64,000 nucleotides of DNA from Betaproteobacteria bacterium (GTDB lineage Bacteria > Pseudomonadota > Gammaproteobacteria > Burkholderiales > SG8-39): positions 37,502-101,501 of the forward strand of contig JACPYS010000031.1 of assembly GCA_016195915.1 (NCBI GenBank). The letters run 5' to 3'. Positions 40,042 to 48,550 of this stretch are shown in pieces. The notes under the pieces are model-generated. The model did not search any database and was not told where the DNA came from. It worked only from the letters and a program-made list of their open reading frames with translations. The stretch's first letter is position 1, and each line of letters starts with the position of its first letter. Both the position numbers and the translations under genes were made by a program.

Positions 40042-41199
40042 TCAAAGCCGGTTCAGAAATGGTTCCAGCCGGTCCATCGCGCGAGTGAGATTGTCCTCGG
40101 TCTTGGCGTAGCACAGCCGCACGTGATTCGCTGCGCCCGCGCCAAACGCGACCCCGGGCGCGAGGCCGACCCTCGCTTCGGTCACGGCGCGCTTGCAGAA
40201 CGCGAGCGTGTCGGAAACCGAGTCCACCTCGAACATGACGTAGAAAGCACCATCGCAGGGCGTGATTCGCACGCCGCGCATGCGTGACAGACGTTCCTGG
40301 ACGAGACTGCGGCCGCGTCGGCTGCGCTCGAGAATCTGCGCCACGAAAGCTTCGCCCTGTTGCAGGGCGGCGATCGCGCCTTCCTGCAGGAAGGCTTGCC
40401 CGCCGCTCGTGTTGTATTCGATCAGTTTCTCGTACACCATCGTGAGGCTTTCCGGGAACACCATCCAGCCCATCCGCCATCCGGTCATGGCCCAGGCCTT
40501 CGAAAAGCTGTTGATGACGAATACCGGATCGTCGGGTCGGGCAATCGAAAGCAGCGTCGGGGCCACCTCCCGGTCATAGACGAAGCGGTGGTACACCTCG
40601 TCCGCGAGAATGAAGATTCCGCGTGCGCGCGCAAACTCAACGAGCGCACGCTGCTCGGAGGGCGAGATGATCCAGCCGGTGGGATTTCCGGGCGAGGCGT
40701 AATAGATGAACCGGGTGCGCGCATCGCACTGCTCGAACAACTGCTGCAGGTCGAGCGTCCAGCCATCAGGTCCGCTGCGCATCGCGACTTCGCGAATCTG
40801 CGCGCCGTGCACCTGCGCGGCCCGCACGGCGTTTGGCCAGGTGGGCGCAACGAAGACCGCATTGTCGCCCGCCCTCAGTAGAGTTTCGCAGATCAGCATG
40901 ACCGCGTTCATTCCCGAACTGGTCACGGCGATGCGCTCGTCCGCGACCTCGACGCCGTGGAGCCGGCGGTAATACTCGATGAGTGCGGATCGAAGTTCGG
41001 GAATGCCGCGTTTGTGCGTGTAGAAGGTCTTTCCGGCACGCAGCGCCTGGCAGGCGGCGTCGCAGATGAAACCCGGCGTCGGCACGTCGAGTTCGCCCGC
41101 CCAGAGTCCGATGACATCGGGCACCACGAAACCGAGGCGCCAGACCTCGATGATGGCAGAGTCCTGCAAGTGCTCAATTTCCGGTCGGATCGGCAGCAT
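40042..41199 (-). CDS. PLP-dependent class I/II aminotransferase
   Basis: A 385-residue fold-type I aminotransferase. PLP Lys234 in NSFSKAWAMTGWRMGW, Asn172 in SPGNPTGW, Asp200 and Tyr203 in LADEVYHRFVY, and the C-terminal Arg in NHVRLCYAK. It is similar to aspartate/aromatic or MalY-like aminotransferases of the alpha-branch. ATG 41197-41199. It lies 34 bases downstream of the TrpB-like gene, and both PLP enzymes form a small operon. The amino acid is unknown. Confidence 0.85.
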   Translation of the reverse strand: MLPIRPEIEHLQDSAIIEVWRLGFVVPDVIGLWAGELDVPTPGFICDAACQALRAGKTFYTHKRGIPELRSALIEYYRRLHGVEVADERIAVTSSGMNAVMLICETLLRAGDNAVFVAPTWPNAVRAAQVHGAQIREVAMRSGPDGWTLDLQQLFEQCDARTRFIYYASPGNPTGWIISPSEQRALVEFARARGIFILADEVYHRFVYDREVAPTLLSIARPDDPVFVINSFSKAWAMTGWRMGWMVFPESLTMVYEKLIEYNTSGGQAFLQEGAIAALQQGEAFVAQILERSRRGRSLVQERLSRMRGVRITPCDGAFYVMFEVDSVSDTLAFCKRAVTEARVGLAPGVAFGAGAANHVRLCYAKTEDNLTRAMDRLEPFLNRL

Positions 41200-41233
41200 G
41201 GTCGCGATTCCGGGGGGCTAAGCGTTTGATGGT

Positions 41234-42550
41234 TCAGGCGGCGACGGCGTAGTCTTCGTCCTTGAGCCGTCCCGCGAAGTAGTCATCGTATGCGGACATG
41301 TCGAACAGCCCATGTCCGCTGATGCAGATCAATATCGTTTTTGCCTCGCCCGTGCGCTTGCACTCCAGCGCCTCGTCGATGCCGGCGGCGACCGCGTGCG
41401 CGGCCTCCGGCGCGACCACGATCATCTCGGTCTTGAGGAACTCGAGCGAGCGCTTGAAGACATGCGTCTGCGGCAGGGCTTTCGCCTCGATGATGCCGTG
41501 GTGATACAGCGCCGCGGTAATCGGCGACGAACCATGATGGCGAAGCCCGCCGGCATGCATCGCCGGCGGGGTGAAGTCGCAACCCAGCGTATACATCTTC
41601 AACAGCGGCGTGGTCCTGGAAAGGTCGCCGTAGTCATAGCGGAATTGCCCTTTGGTAAGCGATGGGCATGCCGAGGGTTCGACAGCGATCATCCTGAGGG
41701 GTTTTCCGCCGAGCTTGTCGGCGACGAATGGAAACGCAATGCCGGCGAAATTCGAGCCGCCACCGTGGCAGCCGATGATGATGTCGGGGTATTCGCCGGC
41801 TTTTTCCATCTGCAGTTTCGCCTCCAGGCCGACGATCGTCTGGTGCAGGCAGACGGTGTTGAGGATGCTCCCGAACAGGTATTTGCCGCCAGCGCCGCTG
41901 CGGATCTCCTCCAGCACCTCGCCGATCGCGATTCCCAGGCTTCCCTTGTGAGCGGGATTCCTGGCAATGACTCCGCGGCCCACGCTGGTTTCGTTGCTCG
42001 GCGAAAAAACGACCTCGGCCCCGAATGCGCGCATCATCGACAGGCGCTGCGGCTTCTGCTCGTAGCTGATGCGCACCATGAACACCTTGCACTCGAGTCC
42101 GAACTCCGCAGCAGCGACGGCCGAGGCGCAGCCCCACTGTCCGGCGCCGGTTTCGGTGACGATACGCCTGCCGCCTTCCTGTTTGAGATAGTAAGCCTGC
42201 GGGATGGCGGAATTCAGTTTCACGCTACCCGTGATGTTCGTGCCCTCGTACTTGTAATAGATCCGGGCCGGCGTACCAAGGGCGCGCTCCAGTCGCAGTG
42301 CGCGTGTCAGTGGCACCGGGCGCCAGGTGGCCAGCAACTCGCGCACCGGTTCGGGGATTTCGATCCAACGCTCGCGGCTCGTATTCAGCTCGACCACCTT
42401 CTCCGGGAACAGCCGGACCAGTTTGTCCGTCGCGATGGGCTGCATCGTTTCAGGATCGAGCGGCGGGTCGAGCGCAAAAGGCAGGTCAGGGAGAATGTTG
42501 TACCAGGCTCTCGGCATTTCCGAGGCGTCGAGCAGGATCTTGTTGTTCAC
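41234..42550 (-). CDS. TrpB-like (TrpB2 type) PLP enzyme
   Basis: A 438-residue fold-type II PLP enzyme like TrpB2-type tryptophan synthase beta chains. From GTG 42550: PLP Lys111 in GSVKLNSA, phosphate loop CHGGGSNFAG, and TETGAGQWGCASAVAAAEFG. The start is moved from ATG 42562 to GTG 42550 because GGAGG lies inside the first codons of the longer form, 5 bases before GTG. It is not next to trpA. TrpB2-like enzymes without TrpA use serine or related donors; here, with an aminotransferase, the reaction is unclear. Confidence 0.82.
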   Translation of the reverse strand: MNNKILLDASEMPRAWYNILPDLPFALDPPLDPETMQPIATDKLVRLFPEKVVELNTSRERWIEIPEPVRELLATWRPVPLTRALRLERALGTPARIYYKYEGTNITGSVKLNSAIPQAYYLKQEGGRRIVTETGAGQWGCASAVAAAEFGLECKVFMVRISYEQKPQRLSMMRAFGAEVVFSPSNETSVGRGVIARNPAHKGSLGIAIGEVLEEIRSGAGGKYLFGSILNTVCLHQTIVGLEAKLQMEKAGEYPDIIIGCHGGGSNFAGIAFPFVADKLGGKPLRMIAVEPSACPSLTKGQFRYDYGDLSRTTPLLKMYTLGCDFTPPAMHAGGLRHHGSSPITAALYHHGIIEAKALPQTHVFKRSLEFLKTEMIVVAPEAAHAVAAGIDEALECKRTGEAKTILICISGHGLFDMSAYDDYFAGRLKDEDYAVAA

Positions 42551-42628
42551 GAATTCCTCCATTCGGAAGACCGTTTGGTCGTGGGGAGCCCAAGCATGAT
42601 ATCGACCATCCGATTTGCCGGATGTGAC

Positions 42629-44842
42629 CTATGTCAACGGAATGGGCGCGACGGCACTCCCCTTTTCGCATTGACGTTTGCTGCGCGCGTCGCGAATGGC
42701 GCGCCAAAGGTGCTCCGGTGTCGCCGGCATGGCAATGTCTTCGATGCCGAGCGGCGCGAGTGCATCGAGGATCGCGCTCATCACTGCGGCCGGTGCGCCG
42801 ATCGCCCCGGATTCGCCGCATCCCTTGGCACCCAGCGGATTGTGGGTGCAGGGCTGCGATTCGTCGGTCCGAGTGACGAATCCCGGCAGCATATCGGCCC
42901 GCGGCAAGGCGTAGTCCATGAACGAAGCGGAAAAGAGCTGTCCGGTTTCCGCGTCGTAGGCGCAAGCTTCGAGAAGCGCCTGCCCGATCCCCTGAGCGAG
43001 TCCGCCGTGCACCTGGCCTTCGACGATCATCGGGTTGATCACGATCCCGACGTCATCGACGACCCAGTATCCGAACAGCGCCGCGACGCCGGTTTCGGGG
43101 TCGATTTCGATTTCGCAGACGTGCGCACCGTTGGAAAAAGCGAATGCCTTCGGGTCGTAGAAAGCGCTCTCGTCGAGTCCCGGCTCGCACTCGGCGGGCA
43201 GGTTGTGCGCCGAGTTTGCGGCGACGGCGATTTCCTCCAGGCTCAGGCGCCGGTCGGTGCCCGCAACGGTGAATTGCCCGCCGTCGCCGGTCACCGCGAA
43301 TTCGATGTCCGTTTCCGAAGCTTCGAGCAGATGGGCCGCGATCCGCCTGCCCTTGCCGATGATTTTCCCGGCAGCGCGAACCAGCGCGGAGCCGCCCACC
43401 GCCATGGAACGTGATCCGAACGTGCCTGTGCCGTAAGGCACTCGCCCCGTATCGCCCTCGACAATTTCCACCCGGGATGACGGCACACCGAGCTTCGAGG
43501 CAAGGATCTGCGCATAGGTCGTCGCGTGCCCTTGGCCGTGGCAGTGCGTGCCGAGCAGCGCGGTGACCGATCCGCTCGCATCTATTCTTATCGCGGCAGA
43601 CTCGAAGAACCCGGCGCGCGCGCCGAGGGCTCCCGCGAGCTTTGACGGGGCCACGCCCGAGGACTCGACGAAGCAGGCGATGCCGAGGCCGCGCAGCCTG
43701 CCGAGCCTTGCCGATTGCGCGCGGCGCGCTTCGAATCCTGTGCAGCCCGACAACGCGACGGCGCGGGCGAACACGCGCGGGAAATCGCCGCAGTCGTAGA
43801 CCGGTCCGATCGGCGTCGCGTAGGGCATGGCTTCTGCGGGAACAAGATTGCGGCGGCGAATGTCCAGGCGATCGATTCCGGTTTCGCGCGCAGCGCGCTC
43901 GGCGAGCCGTTCCAGCACGAAGCAGGCTTCGGGCCGGCCGGCCCCGCGATAGGCGTCGGTGGGGATGGTGTTGGTGAATGCGAGCGTGATGTCGACGGCG
44001 ATCGCCGGAGTGCGGTAGACGCCGGCAAGCAGCCCGGAGTAGATCGCGCTCGGTATCGCCGCTCCGACGGTGGACACGTAAGCGCCGAGGTTCGCCACGG
44101 TTTCCACCCTGAGCGCAAGAAAGTTGCCTTCGCCATCGAGGGCGAGCTCCGCGCGGGTCGAGTGATCACGCGCCTGCAGGTCCGAGATGAACGATTCGCT
44201 GCGGCTGGCGACCCATTTGAGTGCGCGGCCGAGCCGGCGCGCCGCACACGCGAGCGCCGCCTCCTCGGGATAGTGCTTTCCCTTGTAGCCGAAGCCGCCG
44301 CCGACGTCCGGCGCGATGACGCGGATCTTTCCTTCGGGCAGGCCGAGTTGCTCGGCGACGAGCCGCCGCACGTGGTGCGGCACCTGCGTGGTGGCGTGCA
44401 GCGTGAGCGAATCGCGGTCGGGCCCGGGCTCGGCGATCACCGCGCGCGGCTCGATGGCGCAGCCGGAAATACGCTGATTGACGAGATCGACGCGCGTGAC
44501 GTGCGCGGCCCGTTCGAAGGCCTGGCGGACGCTCGCCTCGTCTCCGCGCGCGAAGCGCAGGCAGATATTTCCCGCTGCGTCGGCGTGAACCAGCGGCGCG
44601 CCCGGGGCGAGCGCGTCGCGCGCCGACACCACCGCAGGCAGCGGTTCGTATTCGACCTGCACCAGTTCCGCGGCGTCCCGCGCCGTCTCGCGCGTCTCGG
44701 CGATCACCAGCGCGACCGCTTCGCCGACGTGACGCACGCTGCCTCGCGCGAGCGCAAAGCGCACCGGTTCGCGCATCTTCGTCCCGTCCGCGGCGCGCAC
44801 CGGCCACAGCGAGCGCATCGGACCGATGCCGTCCGCCGCCAT
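42629..44842 (-). CDS. CoxL/XdhA-type molybdenum hydroxylase, N-terminally truncated
   Basis: A 737-residue molybdopterin-binding large subunit of the xanthine dehydrogenase family from ATG 44842. Blocks: [66 protein letters not shown], and the catalytic Glu in [14 protein letters not shown]. Homology begins earlier, near 44890, but the usual first 60-70 residues (RRxEDPRLLTG) are absent: the sequence runs directly into the end of the gentisate dioxygenase in another frame. No FAD (CoxM) or iron-sulphur (CoxS) subunit is adjacent. Probably inactive, or depends on partners elsewhere. Confidence 0.75.
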   Translation of the reverse strand: MAADGIGPMRSLWPVRAADGTKMREPVRFALARGSVRHVGEAVALVIAETRETARDAAELVQVEYEPLPAVVSARDALAPGAPLVHADAAGNICLRFARGDEASVRQAFERAAHVTRVDLVNQRISGCAIEPRAVIAEPGPDRDSLTLHATTQVPHHVRRLVAEQLGLPEGKIRVIAPDVGGGFGYKGKHYPEEAALACAARRLGRALKWVASRSESFISDLQARDHSTRAELALDGEGNFLALRVETVANLGAYVSTVGAAIPSAIYSGLLAGVYRTPAIAVDITLAFTNTIPTDAYRGAGRPEACFVLERLAERAARETGIDRLDIRRRNLVPAEAMPYATPIGPVYDCGDFPRVFARAVALSGCTGFEARRAQSARLGRLRGLGIACFVESSGVAPSKLAGALGARAGFFESAAIRIDASGSVTALLGTHCHGQGHATTYAQILASKLGVPSSRVEIVEGDTGRVPYGTGTFGSRSMAVGGSALVRAAGKIIGKGRRIAAHLLEASETDIEFAVTGDGGQFTVAGTDRRLSLEEIAVAANSAHNLPAECEPGLDESAFYDPKAFAFSNGAHVCEIEIDPETGVAALFGYWVVDDVGIVINPMIVEGQVHGGLAQGIGQALLEACAYDAETGQLFSASFMDYALPRADMLPGFVTRTDESQPCTHNPLGAKGCGESGAIGAPAAVMSAILDALAPLGIEDIAMPATPEHLWRAIRDARSKRQCEKGSAVAPIPLT

Positions 44843-45906
44843 GTCGAGGCCCGTGAATACCGCCACCGCGCCGGGGGTTTGCAGCGCATCCGCGCGATGC
44901 GCAGCAAATCGAGCGCCTCGAACACGGCGCGGTCGGTGACGAGAAAAAGATCGGCCTGCGCGCTGCGTGCCCGATGAGTGGCCCAGGTCCAATGGGGCAC
45001 GGTGAACACGTCGTGCCGCGACCACTCGAAGGTCTTCTCGCCGATGCTCGAACTGCCTTCGCCGGAGACGACCAGGCAGACCTGGTTGTGGGTGACGCGG
45101 CATGGCCGCGTCGCGGTATCCCGGTCGAGGCGCTTGGCATAACAGTCGAGTGTGGGCATCACCGGCCCGCCGGTCGCCGGATTCACGTAGCGCAGGGTCC
45201 TTGCGCCGTCGGCCCCGGGCGGAAGCGCGTCGAGCATGCGGCGTGCTTCCTCTCCCGTGTAGCGGTACTTCGGGGATTGCGCCGGCGCGCCCTGCGCGTT
45301 CGCCGCTGCAATGCCCGCACTCGCCCACAAGCGCTCCTCACCCTGGTCGACTTCCCAGAACTGCTCGTCGCGCCGGTTTCCGGGCTCGAAGAAGTTTGCG
45401 TCCATGCCGCAGATGAGCGGCATGTTGGCGGCATCGAACCAGACAGTGCGGTGGCCGGATTCGTTGATGTGCCCGTGCCAGCACATCGGCGGCGTGAGCA
45501 CGAGGTCGCCTTCCCTCATCTCGCAGCGCCGGCCGTTGACGATGGTAAAGGCGCCCTCGGCGCGCGTCGAGAAACGGATGGCTGCGGCGCTGTGCCGGTG
45601 CGGCACGGCGCGGTCGCCCGGCTCGAGCACAGTGAACGCGGCGATCAGATTGCCGGTGGTGACGGTCTCTCCGCCAAACGCCGGATTCACCATGATGATG
45701 GCGCGCCGTTCGACGTCCTCGATCGGAACCTCGCGCGCCGCGCGCTCGGCAAAGGGCTCGAACCCGGCCCAGCGCCAGTGCATTGGCGCGTCTTTTGCGC
45801 GCGGCGCGACCGGCGTGATGCGCTGGTAGCGGTCCCACAGCGGATGGTAGCCTGCGCCCTCGAGCGCGCGGATCAACGCGGCGTCGGGGCGCCCGGCACG
45901 GCTCAT
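44704..45906 (-). CDS. Gentisate 1,2-dioxygenase, 3' end fused out of frame
   Basis: A bicupin ring-cleaving dioxygenase that opens gentisate to maleylpyruvate. The N-terminal cupin holds His103 and His105 in VPHRHSAAAIRF and His144 in CWHGHIN; the C-terminal cupin has a conserved FTVPHWTW. Homology ends at about residue 335 (VFEALDLLRI), where dioxygenases of this family normally finish. The frame then runs on through antisense-like residues of the CoxL gene to a stop at 44704, because the native stop was lost at the junction near 44890. The added 65 residues may or may not harm it. ATGA overlap with the binding-protein stop. Confidence 0.82.
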   Translation of the reverse strand: MSRAGRPDAALIRALEGAGYHPLWDRYQRITPVAPRAKDAPMHWRWAGFEPFAERAAREVPIEDVERRAIIMVNPAFGGETVTTGNLIAAFTVLEPGDRAVPHRHSAAAIRFSTRAEGAFTIVNGRRCEMREGDLVLTPPMCWHGHINESGHRTVWFDAANMPLICGMDANFFEPGNRRDEQFWEVDQGEERLWASAGIAAANAQGAPAQSPKYRYTGEEARRMLDALPPGADGARTLRYVNPATGGPVMPTLDCYAKRLDRDTATRPCRVTHNQVCLVVSGEGSSSIGEKTFEWSRHDVFTVPHWTWATHRARSAQADLFLVTDRAVFEALDLLRIARMRCKPPARWRYSRASTWRRTASVRCARCGRCAPRTGRRCANRCALRSREAACVTSAKRSRW

Positions 45907-46817
45907 TTCGGCAGCTTGGCGTCGATGTTCTTCGCGTCGATCAGTTCGTGCTTGATGAAAACCTGCTGCTCGAATTTCTCGCCTTTCAGATAGCCGGCAA
46001 GCACGTCCACGCCGAGCCTGCCCCAGTTGACCGGGTTGAGTTCGATGGTGAGGCTGAGCGCGCCATCCTTGACGCCGCGCAGCGCCGGGGGCACGCCGTT
46101 CATGCCGGTCACCATCACTTTGCCTTTCTTGCTGGCGGCGGCGACCGCCTGCGCGGCGCCGAGCGCCACGTCGTCGTTGCCAGCGTAGATCGCAACCAGG
46201 TCAGGGTTCGCGACCAGCGCGTCCTCGGCCTGCTTCAGTCCGCGCTCGCGGGTGAGCGCGCCGGCCTGGTTGAACGCGATCGATACGGCGGGATTTTTCG
46301 CCATCACTTCGCTGTAGCCATCCAGCAGGTTTTTGAACGTCGGCGAGCCCGGCGGGCCCGAGAGCACGGCGACCTTGCCCTTGCCGCCCACGGCATTCAG
46401 CGTCCAGTTGGCGATGTCGCGTCCGATCTGCTTCTCGTCCATTGCCACGTGCAGCGTCTGGTTGGGCGAAGTCGATGCGCGCGCCACGGAAATGATCGGA
46501 AGTTTCGCCGCGGCCGCGGCGTCATAAGCGGCGTTCACGCCGGTGGCGTCGATCGGCGAGATCAGGATGCCCTTCACGCCGCGCGCGATCAGGTCCTGCA
46601 CGCCGTTTATCTGCTTGGCCTTGTCCTCCTGTGAGCTGACAGTCACCACGTCCATGCCGAGTTCTGCGGCACGCGCGCGAATGCCGCGCAGCATGGCGAT
46701 GTAGAACGGGTTGTCGTCCTGCGGCAGCGACACGCCGATGAGGGTTTTCTGCTGCGCTTGCGCGCCCGGCAGCGTGAACGCCAGCAGCACGGCGAGAATT
46801 GCAAGTGGGTATCTCAT
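45903..46817 (-). CDS. Ribose-type ABC substrate-binding protein
   Basis: A 304-residue periplasmic binding protein of the RbsB type (Peripla_BP_4). Signal peptide 1-22 (YPLAILAVLLAFTLPGAQAQ). Blocks: IGVSLPQDDNPFYIAMLRGI, QDLIARGVKGILISPIDA, AIYAGNDDVALGAAQAV and MVTGMNGVP. GGAGG precedes ATG 46815-46817. ABC ATPase and permease are upstream (GST between). Because it is coupled to gentisate dioxygenase, it may import an aromatic acid or a sugar-linked aromatic rather than ribose. Confidence 0.85.
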   Translation of the reverse strand: MRYPLAILAVLLAFTLPGAQAQQKTLIGVSLPQDDNPFYIAMLRGIRARAAELGMDVVTVSSQEDKAKQINGVQDLIARGVKGILISPIDATGVNAAYDAAAAAKLPIISVARASTSPNQTLHVAMDEKQIGRDIANWTLNAVGGKGKVAVLSGPPGSPTFKNLLDGYSEVMAKNPAVSIAFNQAGALTRERGLKQAEDALVANPDLVAIYAGNDDVALGAAQAVAAASKKGKVMVTGMNGVPPALRGVKDGALSLTIELNPVNWGRLGVDVLAGYLKGEKFEQQVFIKHELIDAKNIDAKLPK

Positions 46818-46854
46818 GAGTTCCTCCAAGTTTGGATAAATGGTACGCCCGGCC

Positions 46855-47598
46855 TCAGGCAGTGTACAACGGGCCGCGCATGCGCCGGCCCTCGAACGGT
46901 GCCGCGCGCGCGAACGAGGGCCGTGCTTTTATCTGCACAATCCAGCGCCTCAGGTTCGGATGGCCGTCCCAGAGCCCGGCAAGGGCCAGATATTCCATGC
47001 GGTCGATCATCGGCGCGATCGCGATATCGGCGAGCGAAAACGTATCGCCCGCGAGCCACGGACCGTTCTCGAGCGCGCGCTCCATGCGCAGCAGCGCGCC
47101 GGCGAGCTTCATCCTGGCCGCCTCGAGCGCGCTCGCATCCACCGGATTGCGCGCAGCCTTTATCCAGTCCTTTGCAACATCCGGTTTCGGATGTTTCGCG
47201 ACCAGCGTCTCGAGCTCATCGGCCCGCAAGCCTGCGACCGCGGACTTGATCATCAGGTTGAAGGTGCCAGGCCGCACCGCGGGATGCACCACCTCGTCCT
47301 CGTATTTCACCCAGACGCGCATGCGGGCGCGTGCGAGGGGCTCTGGCGGGCGCAGCGGTGGACGTGGGAACGCCTCGTCCAGGTATTCGTTGATCACACT
47401 CGATTCGATGACCGGGACGCCATCGTGCACCAGCGTCGGCACCACGCCGTTCGGATTGAGCTTCAGGTAATCGGGGCGCAGTTGCTCGAAAGCCAGCAGG
47501 TTCACCGGCCGGTCGATCCATTCCAAGCCTTTCTCAGCGAGCGCCAACCGCACCTTGAAGGAGCAGACAGAGTCCCAGTAATGGTAGAGCTCGAGCAT
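46855..47598 (-). CDS. Glutathione S-transferase family protein
   Basis: A 247-residue GST. Thioredoxin-like N-domain 1-80 with a Ser/Cys-rich start (HYWDSVCSFKVRLALAEKGL) and cis-Pro GVVPTLVHDG, ESSVI; helical C-domain 90-240 with GDTFSLADIAIAP. The SVCSFKVR motif is reminiscent of zeta-class enzymes and glutathione-dependent maleylpyruvate isomerases, which act on the product of gentisate dioxygenase, encoded two genes on. I infer such a role from context; other GST functions are possible. Confidence 0.8.
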   Translation of the reverse strand: MLELYHYWDSVCSFKVRLALAEKGLEWIDRPVNLLAFEQLRPDYLKLNPNGVVPTLVHDGVPVIESSVINEYLDEAFPRPPLRPPEPLARARMRVWVKYEDEVVHPAVRPGTFNLMIKSAVAGLRADELETLVAKHPKPDVAKDWIKAARNPVDASALEAARMKLAGALLRMERALENGPWLAGDTFSLADIAIAPMIDRMEYLALAGLWDGHPNLRRWIVQIKARPSFARAAPFEGRRMRGPLYTA

Positions 47599-47602
47599 CG
47601 CA

Positions 47603-48550
47603 TCACCTCCGATGCCGCAACTGATCGGCCGCCGCCGCGGCGATGATGACCAAACCGATCGCCACGCGCTGCCAGTACGAGTTGACGTTCAGCAGGTTGA
47701 GCCCGTTGCCGAGCACTACCATGATGAATACGCCGATGACCGTCTTGTAGAGCTTACCCTCCCCGCCGTGCAGCGTAGCGCCGCCCAGTACCACCGCGGC
47801 GATGGCCGTCAGCTCGTAGAACTCGCCGGCGGTCGGCTGTCCGGACTGCAATCTCGAGGCGAGCATCATGCCGGCGAGCCCGGCCAGGGCGCCGCACCAT
47901 ACATAGGTCGAGGCAGTCACGCGATCGACGCGGATGCCAGAAAGGTACGCGGCCTCGCGGTTGCCGCCGGTGGCGTAAACGCTGCGCCCGTAGGGCGTCA
48001 TGCTGAGGACCCAGGACAGCAGCGCAAGCAGCACCGCGGGCACCCAGACCAGGTAGTGGATTCCGAAGAAGCGCTCGACGCCGAAGTCGAGAAAGCTCTT
48101 GGGCAGAGCGTCGTCGACCGGGACCTGCTCGCTGTTGGTGACCAGGAATACCACGCCTCGCACCAGCACCATGGTCCCGAGCGTCGCGATGAACGGATTG
48201 ACCCGAAGCACCGTGACCGTAAAGCCGTTGACGAGGCCGACCAGCGCGCCAACGCCGACCCCCGCGGCGACGCCCGCGGCGATGCCGGCTTTCATCATCA
48301 CCGTCGCCCCGACACAGCCCGAAAGCGCGACCACCGAACCGACCGAAAGATCGAATCCGCCGCCCAGGATCACGAAAGTCATGCCCATCGCGATCACCGT
48401 GATCACTGCGGCCTGCACCAGCACGTTGGTCAGGTTCAGCGGCGACAGAAACCGGTCCGTGAGCAACGCCATGATCGCGCCGAGCGCGACCAGCGTGATG
48501 AGCGGGATCTGATCGATCAACAGCTGTTTGCGCATGGCAGTTGCGTTCAC
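47603..48550 (-). CDS. Ribose-type ABC transporter permease
   Basis: A 315-residue RbsC-type permease with about eight to ten membrane segments (IPLITLVALGAIMALLT to VAIGLVIIAAAAADQL). The family block GGGFDLSVGSVVALSG and the FIATLGTMVLVRG and GGATLHGGEGKLYKT loops are clear. GTG 48550 overlaps the ATPase stop as GTGA; ATG 48535 is an alternative. It pairs with RbsA- and RbsB-type subunits here. Confidence 0.87.
   Translation of the reverse strand: MNATAMRKQLLIDQIPLITLVALGAIMALLTDRFLSPLNLTNVLVQAAVITVIAMGMTFVILGGGFDLSVGSVVALSGCVGATVMMKAGIAAGVAAGVGVGALVGLVNGFTVTVLRVNPFIATLGTMVLVRGVVFLVTNSEQVPVDDALPKSFLDFGVERFFGIHYLVWVPAVLLALLSWVLSMTPYGRSVYATGGNREAAYLSGIRVDRVTASTYVWCGALAGLAGMMLASRLQSGQPTAGEFYELTAIAAVVLGGATLHGGEGKLYKTVIGVFIMVVLGNGLNLLNVNSYWQRVAIGLVIIAAAAADQLRHRR

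Noticed and set aside
41312..43414. 700-codon open frame on the plus strand
   Set aside because: Antisense to TrpB-like and CoxL-like genes; no domain seen.
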